From NCBI GenBank assembly GCA_913009915.1, contig CAJVYZ010000192.1, positions 1 to 6,081 on the forward strand: a stretch of DNA of 6,081 nt, given 5' to 3'. This document shows, piece after piece, positions 1 through 5,950 of the stretch; the first letter of the stretch is position 1; every line of letters starts with the position of its first letter. The position numbers and the translations under genes are program-made. Below the pieces are notes generated by a model. That model ran no database searches, had not been told where the DNA came from, and saw only the letters and a program-made list of their open reading frames with translations. Source of the stretch: an uncultured Gemmatimonadota bacterium. Its GTDB lineage: Bacteria; Gemmatimonadota; Gemmatimonadetes; Gemmatimonadales; GWC2-71-9.

Positions 1-932
1 ACATGGGCCTGATCGACACGCCACTGGACTCGGCTTTTGCCCTGGCACATAAGGAGCGCATCGCAGACGGTCCCGGGGGAATGCGCGTCGGGCTGGGCTG
101 GCTGATCAGATCGGCGGACGGCACCGACCTGGTATGGCACAACGGGGGCACCGGCGGCTTCCACAGCTTCGTGGGCTTTCGTGCGGACGGCCAGCTCGGC
201 GTCGTGGTGCTCAGCAACTCTACCGCCGGGATCGACGACATCGGTTTTCATCTACTCGACCCATCGATCCGGCTACTGAAGGTCGAGCCTTCCATCGCCG
301 CGGTCATGCGTCCGATCATCGACTCGGCCGGGGTCGACGCCGCGATCGCGCAGTACCGCCGCCTCAAGGCCGACTCCGCCAGGTTCTACGATTTTTCCGA
401 AAGCGAACTCAACCGCCTCGGCTACGAATCGCTCAGCCAAGGAGCGGTCCCGACAGCCATCGCGCTGTTTCAATTGAACGTGGAGGCCCACCCTGATGCG
501 GCCAACACCTATGACAGTCTGGGCGAGGCGTACATGGTGGCCGGCGATACCACCAGGGCCGTCGCCGCTTACCGGAAGTCACTGTCATTGAATCCCGGCA
601 ACGACAACGCCAGGACGATGCTGGCACGGATGGGAGCGGAGGAAGATGCCTCTACCAGGACGGTCACGCTCCAGCCGGAGTTGCTGCAGCGGTACGTCGG
701 CTCATATCAGTTGGCGCCTAACTTCACCATTGTCATACGACTGGAGGGCGACCGGCTGATGGGCCAGGCGACGGGTCAGTCGGCTTTCGAAATGTTCCCG
801 CTGTCGGAAACGGAGTTCTTCCTCAAGGTGGCTGATGCCCGAATTACCTTCGGGATCAATGAAGACGGAGTGGTGGAGAACCTTACGCTCCATCAGAACG
901 GAGCGAATACCCCGGCACCCCGAATCGATTGA
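1..932 (+). CDS. Beta-lactamase-fold serine hydrolase with TPR and C-terminal domain, 5'-truncated by window edge
   Basis: This is the C-terminal part of a class C beta-lactamase/penicillin-binding-protein-like serine hydrolase. The reading frame is already open at the left edge; the ATG at base 3 is probably internal, because the catalytic SxxK and YxN motifs expected upstream are absent. Numbering from that ATG, the HNGGTGG motif at residues 46-52 fits the third active-site motif of the family (KTG/HTG equivalent), followed by the SFVGFRADGQLGVVVLSN strand region. Residues about 135-210 form TPR-like helices (QGAVPTAIALFQLNVEAHP, then GDTTRAVAAYRKSLSLNPGN). Residues about 223-307 (LQRYVGSYQL onward) resemble the small beta-rich domain common at the end of such hydrolases. 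Family members act on ester or amide substrates, usually outside the cytoplasm; the substrate here cannot be read. It converges with the amidohydrolase gene, 45 bases away. Family is confident, specificity unknown. Confidence 0.88.
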   Translation, partial: MGLIDTPLDSAFALAHKERIADGPGGMRVGLGWLIRSADGTDLVWHNGGTGGFHSFVGFRADGQLGVVVLSNSTAGIDDIGFHLLDPSIRLLKVEPSIAAVMRPIIDSAGVDAAIAQYRRLKADSARFYDFSESELNRLGYESLSQGAVPTAIALFQLNVEAHPDAANTYDSLGEAYMVAGDTTRAVAAYRKSLSLNPGNDNARTMLARMGAEEDASTRTVTLQPELLQRYVGSYQLAPNFTIVIRLEGDRLMGQATGQSAFEMFPLSETEFFLKVADARITFGINEDGVVENLTLHQNGANTPAPRID

Positions 933-935
933 TCC

Positions 936-972
936 CGGACCGTGTCCCAGGCCGCGGCTGATTGGTGGTCCG
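936..972. terminator. Inverted repeat between convergent genes, possible bidirectional terminator
   Basis: CGGACC at 936-941 is the exact complement of GGTCCG at 967-972, with CCA (947-949) facing TGG (963-965) and a GCCGCGGC palindrome inside the loop. It lies in the short spacer between two convergent stop codons, where a shared terminator would be expected. No T-tract follows on either strand, so intrinsic termination is uncertain. Confidence 0.3.
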
Positions 973-977
973 CCGCC

Positions 978-2630
978 TCATAAGCCGGCGCGATAGACGA
1001 CGCACCCTCCCACAAGGGTGGCCTCGACGGCCACCCGATTCAATTCCTCGGGCGCGACATCCATGAGATTGGCGTCGAGCAGCACCAGGTCGGCGGCGTA
1101 ACCGGGCTGCAACCGGCCAAGGTGCTCTTCCATGAACAAACCGTAAGCGCTGGCGACGGTGTAAGCATGTAGTGCCTCATCGACCGAGATTTTTTCCTGG
1201 GGCATCCAGCCGCCGGGGTTGGCACCGTCGATAGTCCTCCGGGTGACGGCAGCGTAGATGCCCAGCGTGGGGCTGAGCGGGGCCACGGTCCAGTCGGATC
1301 CGAAGGCAAGCACCACCCCGGCGTCGAGGAACGAGCGGAAGGCATAGGTGGTCTTGATCCGTTCGGGGCCGATGCGCTTCTCGGCCCAGCGGCCGTCGTC
1401 GATGGCGTGATACGGCTGCACGGCGGCGATGACCCCGAGGCGGGCAAAACGATCAAAATCCGCCGGGCGCAGGTGTTGGGCGTGTTCGATGCGCCAGCGG
1501 CGGTCGCGGGTGCCGCGTTCCGTTTGCAGGCTGTCGAAGATGTCCAGCAGCAGGCCGTTGGCCCGGTCGCCTATGGCGTGGATGGCCAACTGGAGGTCGG
1601 CCGAGTCGGCTGCGCCGAGGAGAGATCGCAAGCGGTCTTCGGCGATCACCATCGTGCCGGTGGTTTCGGGCTCGTCGTCGTAAGGATCGTCGAACGCCGC
1701 CGTGGTACTCCCCAGCGACCCGTCGACGAACCCCTTGACTCCCTGCAGCCTCACCCAGTCGTCGCCGGTACCGTATCGGGCGATGGTATCGGCCCAGGCG
1801 CGCCAGTCGTGGAGAGAGTGGAACAGCGCCATCCTGACGGTGAGGTGCCCCCCGGCCCGGGCCCGTTCGACCGCGGCGCGGTTGGCCCAGCTGCCGTTCA
1901 CCTCCGCCACGGTGGTCACTCCCAATTGGGCCGCGTGTCGCATGGCCCGCGTCAGCGCCGAGTCGCGTTGCGAGGGAGACGCGTCAGGAATCACGGCCCA
2001 CACCGGATCCATGGCGTTGTCCTTGAGCAATCCGGTTGGCTGACGGGAACCATGATAGCGGATGATCACGCCGCCGTCGGTGTCCGCCGTGTTGTGGTCG
2101 ACCCCGGCGAGTTCCAGCGCCAGTGAGTTGGCCAATCCCATGTGGCCATCGAGCCGGGAGACGAACACCGGGTTGCCGGGCGTGAGGGAATCGATCCAAT
2201 CCCGCTGGGGGAGCACACCTCCGGGCCACAGTTCGTGGTCCCAGTCACCGCCGAGTATCCACTCGCCGGGCTGCAGCGTCCGGGCAAAGGCGGCGACGCG
2301 CCGGGCAAACTCGGCGGGAGTGCCGGCGTCTCTCAGGTCCACCGACGCCAACTGGAATCCGCCGGACATGAAGTGGGCGTGATCGTCGATGAAACCGGGG
2401 ACCACCATGCCCGATGCGGTCAGCACTTCAGTACGGCTCCCCACCAAGGGCGCGATGGCGGCGCTGTCTCCCACCGCCACGATGGTCTCTCCTCTGATTG
2501 CTACCGCCTCGGCCCAGGGACGTTTCGCGTCTCCGGTCCAAGTGGCGCCGTAGACGACGACATCGGCCGGCTGGTCCACGGCACAGGCGCCGGTCAGAAC
2601 CAGCACGCCACAGGCGAGGAAGAGGCGCAC
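978..2630 (-). CDS. Amidohydrolase family lipoprotein (YtcJ-like, Amidohydro_3)
   Basis: Predicted metal-dependent amidohydrolase of the YtcJ/N-substituted-formamide-deformylase type, probably anchored in a membrane as a lipoprotein. Numbering from the TTG at 2642 (554 residues; subtract 4 for the GTG start chosen here), a hydrophobic signal segment ends in LTGAC with lipidated Cys20. Metal-site motifs follow in family order: FIDDHAH (84-90), GVKGFVDGSLGS (301-312, Lys303), IHAIGDR (354-360), EHAQH (386-390) and FGSDW (447-451). The C-terminal GRLQPGYAADLVLLD (509-523) is typical of amidohydrolases. The GTG at 2630-2628 is preferred because GAGG (2640-2637) lies 6 bases upstream. The alternative TTG at 2642 would overlap the upstream stop by 4 bases (TTGA) but has no good ribosome site. 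The gene follows the 82-residue ORF and is probably translationally coupled to it. Substrate unknown. Confidence 0.93.
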   Translation of the reverse strand: MRLFLACGVLVLTGACAVDQPADVVVYGATWTGDAKRPWAEAVAIRGETIVAVGDSAAIAPLVGSRTEVLTASGMVVPGFIDDHAHFMSGGFQLASVDLRDAGTPAEFARRVAAFARTLQPGEWILGGDWDHELWPGGVLPQRDWIDSLTPGNPVFVSRLDGHMGLANSLALELAGVDHNTADTDGGVIIRYHGSRQPTGLLKDNAMDPVWAVIPDASPSQRDSALTRAMRHAAQLGVTTVAEVNGSWANRAAVERARAGGHLTVRMALFHSLHDWRAWADTIARYGTGDDWVRLQGVKGFVDGSLGSTTAAFDDPYDDEPETTGTMVIAEDRLRSLLGAADSADLQLAIHAIGDRANGLLLDIFDSLQTERGTRDRRWRIEHAQHLRPADFDRFARLGVIAAVQPYHAIDDGRWAEKRIGPERIKTTYAFRSFLDAGVVLAFGSDWTVAPLSPTLGIYAAVTRRTIDGANPGGWMPQEKISVDEALHAYTVASAYGLFMEEHLGRLQPGYAADLVLLDANLMDVAPEELNRVAVEATLVGGCVVYRAGL

Positions 2631-2636
2631 GACTGA

Positions 2637-2640
2637 CCTC
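2637..2640 (-). promoter_or_regulatory. Ribosome binding site deciding the amidohydrolase start
   Basis: On the minus strand GAGG is followed by 6 bases and then GTG (2630-2628). The motif overlaps the TGA stop of the upstream 82-residue gene (2641-2639), so a terminating ribosome would arrive directly on it. This favours the GTG start over the TTG at 2642. Confidence 0.55.
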
Positions 2641-2887
2641 AACGGAGTTTGCTGATGCGGCGCAGGGTTTCCAGTTTCTCGAGGGCCGTGGGTTTGCTGG
2701 TGTTGTCCGCCGGGCTCACGGAGAAGAGATCCCTGATATCGAGCAGCACCTCGAACAGGAGTTGGTCGCGCATGTAGGCGTTGTCCAACTCGGCCATCCG
2801 GTTGGTCAGGCCTTCGTCCTTGGCGCGATCGTACGACTCGCGATAGAGGTTCTCGAGGTTATGGAGAACGCGATCTCGGCCACGCAT
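2639..2887 (-). CDS. Small hypothetical protein (82 aa), upstream of the amidohydrolase
   Basis: I do not recognise a family. The protein starts MRGRDRVLHNLENLYRES and is predicted almost entirely helical and highly charged. It has no cysteine, no signal peptide and no membrane segment; the core about residues 10-56 is rich in Arg, Glu, Asp and Leu, with a basic tail RRISKLR. The frame stays open upstream to an ATG at 3037, but that extension would run through the ypjD start. Its codons (2888-2938) lose the G/C third-position bias seen after 2887, so I chose the ATG at 2887. The ribosome site there is weak. The stop overlaps the ribosome site of the amidohydrolase, pointing to co-transcription and coupling. 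A cytoplasmic role, perhaps regulatory or in protein binding, is only a guess. Confidence 0.6.
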   Translation of the reverse strand: MRGRDRVLHNLENLYRESYDRAKDEGLTNRMAELDNAYMRDQLLFEVLLDIRDLFSVSPADNTSKPTALEKLETLRRISKLR

Positions 2888-3011
2888 ATGGTGCTCATGG
2901 AAGAGGTAATGAAGGAACCGATGGTTCGACTGGCCTACCTTCCGGCCAAGGTATACCCTTCCCGGGCGGTGGCCAAGCGGAGCCTCACCGATGCCCACGA
3001 GGAGTTCAACG
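2888..3011. promoter_or_regulatory. Divergent promoter region with palindromic -10-like element
   Basis: This spacer separates the minus-strand amidohydrolase unit from the plus-strand ypjD gene, so both promoters should lie here. The palindrome GGTATACC at 2950-2957 gives TATACC, a -10-like hexamer, on both strands. On the minus strand TTGGCC (2976-2971) is a possible -35 but with a short 15-base spacer. On the plus strand the best candidate, TTCGAC (2925-2930), is 21 bases away. Neither promoter is convincing alone; leader lengths of roughly 50 bases each way would be reasonable. Confidence 0.3.
2999..3004 (+). promoter_or_regulatory. Ribosome binding site of the ypjD-like gene
   Basis: GAGGAG lies 7 bases before the ATG at 3012, an excellent Shine-Dalgarno match. 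It selects this ATG over the in-frame ATG at 2991, which would add seven residues not expected in the family. Confidence 0.75.
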
Positions 3012-3332
3012 ATGACCTGGTCCGAGTCACAGGCCACGGTCGACCGCTGGGTCGGCCAATTCGAAGAAGGCTATTTCCACCCGCTGACCAACGTCGCCCG
3101 CCTGGCGGAGGAGGTGGGCGAACTGGCGCGGGAAATAAACCACCGCTACGGCGAGAAGACCAAGAAGCCGGAGGAGCCCGAAGGCGATATGGCCATGGAG
3201 CTGGCCGACATCCTGTTCGTGGTCATTTGTATCGCCAACCGGGAGGGGATCGATCTGGACGAGGCGTTTGATAAGATGATGGCGAAAGTTGAGGGGCGGG
3301 ATGATGGTCGATGGACGAAAAAGGGGGCGTAG
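3012..3332 (+). CDS. ypjD: MazG-like nucleotide pyrophosphohydrolase (YpjD type)
   Basis: A 106-residue all-alpha NTP pyrophosphohydrolase that should hydrolyse (d)NTPs to the monophosphate and pyrophosphate using Mg2+, as a cytoplasmic pool-cleaning enzyme. The metal-binding signature is clear: EEVGE at residues 33-37 (EExxE) and ELAD at 63-66 (ExxD), with a downstream basic region (AKVEGRDDGRW, 91-101). The stretch VDRWVGQFEEGYFHPL (10-25) and LAREINHRYGEK (38-49) closely match what I recall of Bacillus YpjD, including its length near 110 residues. It is a single-domain form, unlike the two-domain E. coli MazG. The gene is single on the plus strand and converges with rsgA. Its last codons run into a G-rich heptamer repeat. 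The family is confident; the preferred nucleotide substrate is not readable. Confidence 0.95.
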   Translation: MTWSESQATVDRWVGQFEEGYFHPLTNVARLAEEVGELAREINHRYGEKTKKPEEPEGDMAMELADILFVVICIANREGIDLDEAFDKMMAKVEGRDDGRWTKKGA

Positions 3333-3363
3333 GGCGTGGGGCGTGGGGCGTGGGGCGTAGGGG
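3323..3363. repeat. G-rich heptamer tandem repeat (GGGCGTR)n, possible G-quadruplex
   Basis: Five units of period 7 (GGGCGTA or GGGCGTG, with the C of each unit at 3328, 3335, 3342, 3349 and 3356) begin inside the last codons of the ypjD-like gene and continue into the convergent spacer. G runs of three to five separated by three or four bases fit an intrastrand G-quadruplex on the plus strand. A less regular G-rich stretch continues to about 3388, followed by an A/C-rich segment (3391-3424). It may act as a terminator or pause for either gene, or simply be a slippage-prone microsatellite. Confidence 0.75.
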
Positions 3364-3429
3364 TGCGGAGTGCGGTGGGCGGTGGGGGACGATCACGAAG
3401 CAGCAATCACAAAACAACTAACACATATG

Positions 3430-4329
3430 TCATTCCCAAGCTTTAGGCGCAGATTGTAGTTCCTCGAGCAGCGTCAGATAGCTCTGGTACCGACCCCGAT
3501 CGACCGTTCCATCCGCCACGGCCTCCACGACGGCACAGTCGGGTTCCCGGTGGTGCAGACAGTCGGCGTAGCGGCATTGTTCTACCAGCGGGGCGAATTC
3601 GGGGAAGGCGCCGGCCAGTTCAATCAGGGGCAGTCCCCACAGGCCCACCTCGCTGAAGCCCGGGGTGTCGACCAGGAATCCGCCATCCTTCATGGGGATC
3701 ATCACCGCCGACACAGTGGTGTGCCGTCCGCGGCGTACCCGGGCGCTCACCTCACCCACCCGCAGTTGCAGCCCCGGCTCGATGGCGTTCAGCAAACTGG
3801 ATTTGCCGACGCCCGACGGCCCGGTGACGACGCTGGTGCGCCCGACCAGCTGTCGTTTCATATCGGCGATGCCGGTTCCCTCGGTGGCGCTGGTGGGGAA
3901 CACGGGATATCCCACCTTCCGGTAGCGTGCCACCAACTCGTCGCCGGGGTTCAGATCGACCTTGTTCACCGACAATACTGCCGGGATGTGATTGGCCTCC
4001 GCGATGACCAGCAGCCGGTCGATGAGTTGGGGGATGGGTGGCGGATCGGCGGTGGACGTCATCACCACTACCTGGTCGACGTTGGCCACCACCGGCCGGT
4101 GGCCCCGACCATCGGGGACCCGTCGAGCCAGCAGGCTCTTGCGCTGGGCCACGCCGCAGATGGCGAACAGGTCACCCGTGGGATCGGGCTCGAGTTCGAC
4201 CACGTCGCCGACGATTACCCTGGGGCCGCCGCGCTTGGCTTTGCCCCGCAACACGGCCGTCACTTCGCCTTGGGCCGTGGCGACGCGGTAGCCGGCGCCC
4301 CCGCGCTCGAGGATCGTTCCGGTGATCAT
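3430..4329 (-). CDS. rsgA: Ribosome small-subunit biogenesis GTPase RsgA
   Basis: Circularly permuted GTPase that assists late maturation of the 30S ribosomal subunit in the cytoplasm, checking the decoding region and leaving on GTP hydrolysis. The 299 residues carry, in order, an N-terminal OB-fold domain (about 1-75), the G4 motif NKVD (122-125), the P-loop GPSGVGKS (170-177), the switch-I-like GRHTT (201-205) and the G3 motif DTPG (221-224). G4 before G1 is the hallmark of the permuted family. The C-terminal zinc site C-x4-C-x-H-x5-C is intact (Cys252, Cys257, His259, Cys265). The ATG at 4329 is chosen because GGGGGAG lies about 10 bases upstream; a longer open frame to 4437 is low-complexity shadow of the upstream gene. 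It is the last gene of the operon, 4 bases after the 105-residue gene's stop. Confidence 0.97.
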   Translation of the reverse strand: MITGTILERGGAGYRVATAQGEVTAVLRGKAKRGGPRVIVGDVVELEPDPTGDLFAICGVAQRKSLLARRVPDGRGHRPVVANVDQVVVMTSTADPPPIPQLIDRLLVIAEANHIPAVLSVNKVDLNPGDELVARYRKVGYPVFPTSATEGTGIADMKRQLVGRTSVVTGPSGVGKSSLLNAIEPGLQLRVGEVSARVRRGRHTTVSAVMIPMKDGGFLVDTPGFSEVGLWGLPLIELAGAFPEFAPLVEQCRYADCLHHREPDCAVVEAVADGTVDRGRYQSYLTLLEELQSAPKAWE

Positions 4330-4333
4330 CCGC

Positions 4334-4651
4334 TCACCACTCCCCCGGCGCGTCTTCGATAGCCTCGTCGAGTGCGGCTTTGACGTCGAACAGCGAGAGC
4401 GCCTTGAGCCGTTCTTCCGCCTGGGCCGCGCTCCCACCCCAGGCCAGGTAGTCCGTTTCGACGTGGCCTACCGTGGTGTCGCCCCCGGGGGACCAGCGGA
4501 CGAACAGCAAGGCCGCGCCGTATCGGCCATCGGTGTCGGGGTGGTCATCGGTGAAGATGCCGACCGAATACGCCTGGCCGTCTTTGCCTTCGAAGGCGGC
4601 GGCCCGGCCATGGGTATTCATGTAACCGCCGAGGGTGATCTCGTCGCTCAC
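4334..4651 (-). CDS. Hypothetical protein (105 aa) between proline dehydrogenase and rsgA
   Basis: I do not recognise a family. The start is the GTG at 4651-4649, which overlaps the proline dehydrogenase stop in GTGA, so translation is probably coupled. An in-frame ATG at 4621 is a possible shorter start but has no ribosome site. The protein is soluble and mildly acidic, with no signal peptide or membrane helix. Residues about 5-70 look like alternating beta strands (SDEITLGGYMNTHGRAAAF, then YGAALLFVRW and VGHVETDYLAWG), and residues about 75-101 form a likely amphipathic helix (AQAEERLKALSLFDVKAAL). It ends EDAPGEW. The small alpha/beta layout could be a binding or regulatory domain, but no function can be assigned. 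Codon use matches its neighbours, so this is not a shadow frame. Confidence 0.8.
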   Translation of the reverse strand: MSDEITLGGYMNTHGRAAAFEGKDGQAYSVGIFTDDHPDTDGRYGAALLFVRWSPGGDTTVGHVETDYLAWGGSAAQAEERLKALSLFDVKAALDEAIEDAPGEW

Positions 4652-5580
4652 GAGTGTGGCACCGACTCCCGGACGATGCTGCTCAGCATGAAGGCGATGT
4701 TGGCCGGACGTTCGGCCAGGCGGCGCATGAGGTAGGGGTACCACTGGCTGCCGAACGGTACATACACCCGCAGGCGGTGGCCGGCAGCGTGTAGTTGGCG
4801 TTGCAAGTCTCGCCGCACGCCGTACAACATCTGGAACTCGTAGCGCTCCGGCGGAATTCCCTGCTGTTCGACGAACTTTGTGGCGTGGTCGATGATGCGT
4901 TCGTCGTGGGTGGCGATGGCGGGATAATTCCCTTGGGACAACAGTCGTTCCATCATCTCCACGTAGGTCCGGTCGACGTCCGCCTTGTCGGGAAAAGCGA
5001 CCTCGTCCGGCTCGAGGTAGGCGCCCTTGCACAGCCGGACGCGAATCTGCCGTTCTATGAGGGAATCTACGTCATCGACCGAGCGGCGCAGGGACGACTG
5101 GATCACCAGCCCGCAATGCGGTTGCAGTTCTTTGGTGATGTGCTTGAAATAGAAGTCGATGGTCCGCTGAGTGTACTCCGAGCCTTCCATGTCGAGGCGG
5201 ACGAACCCGTCGTGCATGGCAGCCTGCTCGACGATGGCTTGTACGTTCCGGGCGCAGGCGTTTTCATCGACGTCTAATCCCATCTGGGTCAGCTTGAGCG
5301 ATACGTTCTCGTCGAGGTGGCCGGCGGCCAACAGCTGCAACATGTCGAGGTATTGGTCCCTGGCGGCGGCGGCTTCCGACTCCCGCGACACGCTCTCGCC
5401 GAGCAGGTCCAGGGAGGTGGCCATGCCGTGACGATGCAGTTCCAGCGCGGCGTCGACGGCCTGTTCCACCGTCTCCCCCGCCACGAAGCGCGAAGCGAAC
5501 TTGCGGGCCAGCGAGTTGGTGCGAACGAAGTTGAAGACACCCTGTTGCTCGGAGAGCCAGAGGAGACCTTGCCGGAGCAT
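4648..5580 (-). CDS. Proline dehydrogenase (monofunctional, FAD-dependent)
   Basis: Oxidises L-proline to delta-1-pyrroline-5-carboxylate, reducing FAD and passing electrons to the membrane quinone pool. At 310 residues it has the length of monofunctional (PutB-type) enzymes; the P5C dehydrogenase half of PutA is absent from the window. Signature segments follow family order: RFVAGET (31-37), SLKLTQMGLD (94-103, Lys96), VRLDME (127-132), QSSLRR (161-166), RLCKGAYLEP (182-191), ATHDERI (223-229), YEFQMLYGVR (247-256) and YVPFG (273-277). The substrate-carboxylate motif YPYLMRRLAERPAN (281-294) includes Arg286 and Arg287. The layout resembles what I recall of the Thermus enzyme. The ATG at 5580 has a weak upstream GGGA. 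It heads a tight operon with the 105-residue gene and rsgA. Confidence 0.96.
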   Translation of the reverse strand: MLRQGLLWLSEQQGVFNFVRTNSLARKFASRFVAGETVEQAVDAALELHRHGMATSLDLLGESVSRESEAAAARDQYLDMLQLLAAGHLDENVSLKLTQMGLDVDENACARNVQAIVEQAAMHDGFVRLDMEGSEYTQRTIDFYFKHITKELQPHCGLVIQSSLRRSVDDVDSLIERQIRVRLCKGAYLEPDEVAFPDKADVDRTYVEMMERLLSQGNYPAIATHDERIIDHATKFVEQQGIPPERYEFQMLYGVRRDLQRQLHAAGHRLRVYVPFGSQWYPYLMRRLAERPANIAFMLSSIVRESVPHS

Positions 5581-5704
5581 GCAGTTGTTCCCGTTGGAAA
5601 AATCGGATCACCGCCAGACAGCGCACCGAAGGTATCACGGCCGGAAGTCGGCTACAAGCCGATTCACCTCGACCGGTTACCCCGCGTCCTGCCACGGAAC
5701 GGCC

Positions 5705-5720
5705 TGTGATCCGGCTCACG
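5705..5720. promoter_or_regulatory. CRP/FNR-family-like operator (TGTGA-N6-TCACG)
   Basis: TGTGA at 5705-5709 and TCACG at 5716-5720 are separated by 6 bases, matching the CRP consensus TGTGA-N6-TCACA at nine of ten half-site positions. It sits in the divergent region, about 125 bases before the proline dehydrogenase start and just upstream of the structured plus-strand leader, a plausible place for an activator of either unit. The match may be chance; no regulator gene is in the window. Confidence 0.35.
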
Positions 5721-5916
5721 CCGTCTTGGTAACTCTTTGACGTACAAGATGTTATGAATTGTGGCACGGGACTGGCTCTACCACAGGGGTACATAGGGGC
5801 CCAGTGGCCCCACGATGAAAACGGACATACGATCCGCCCGATAAGAGCACACCCGGAGTGATCCGGGGCCGCAAACCCAGAGGTCTCGAACAGCGATTCG
5901 AGATAGCTCGGAGCCG

Positions 5917-5950
5917 AAGGTGGAACCAGCAGTTGCGGAGCGTAATGCCT
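5917..5950 (+). promoter_or_regulatory. T-box-like core and candidate antiterminator
   Basis: AGGTGGAACC at 5918-5927 matches the first ten positions of the T-box consensus AGGGTGGNACCGCG with one substitution. The segment TGGAACC would be the bulge that pairs with the tRNA acceptor end. Immediately 3', GCA-g-TTGCG (5929-5937) can pair with CGTAATGC (5941-5948) around a GAG loop, giving eight pairs with one bulged G and one G-T wobble. The lower helix expected below the bulge is weak (G5920-C5949 and G5919-T5950 only), and an A at 5928 separates bulge and upper helix, so the fit is good but not canonical. Confidence 0.45.

Noticed and set aside
1407..2126. Long plus-strand open frame opposite the amidohydrolase
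   Set aside because: It is an antisense shadow of a high-GC gene with no recognisable domain and no ribosome site.
2498..3271. Plus-strand 257-codon open frame across the amidohydrolase start, the small gene and ypjD
   Set aside because: It overlaps three better-supported genes, is Arg/Gly-rich and low in complexity, and has no domain.
4334..5032. Long 232-residue version of the small gene downstream of proline dehydrogenase
   Set aside because: The extra N-terminal part lies inside proline dehydrogenase in another frame, is Arg/Pro-rich as shadows are, and the GTGA overlap gives a natural start at 4651.
5754..5861. Plus-strand 35-codon ORF from ATG 5754, possible leader peptide
   Set aside because: There is no ribosome site, codon third positions are mixed, and there is no run of one amino acid as an attenuator leader peptide would have; it also crosses two perfect hairpins.
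5765..5935. SAM-I riboswitch resemblance (GGGACTGGC near 5768, AAGGTGGAACCAGCAG near 5917)
   Set aside because: The fragments are scattered, the GATGAAACCCGGCAACC-type core is missing, and no four-way-junction closing helix could be drawn.
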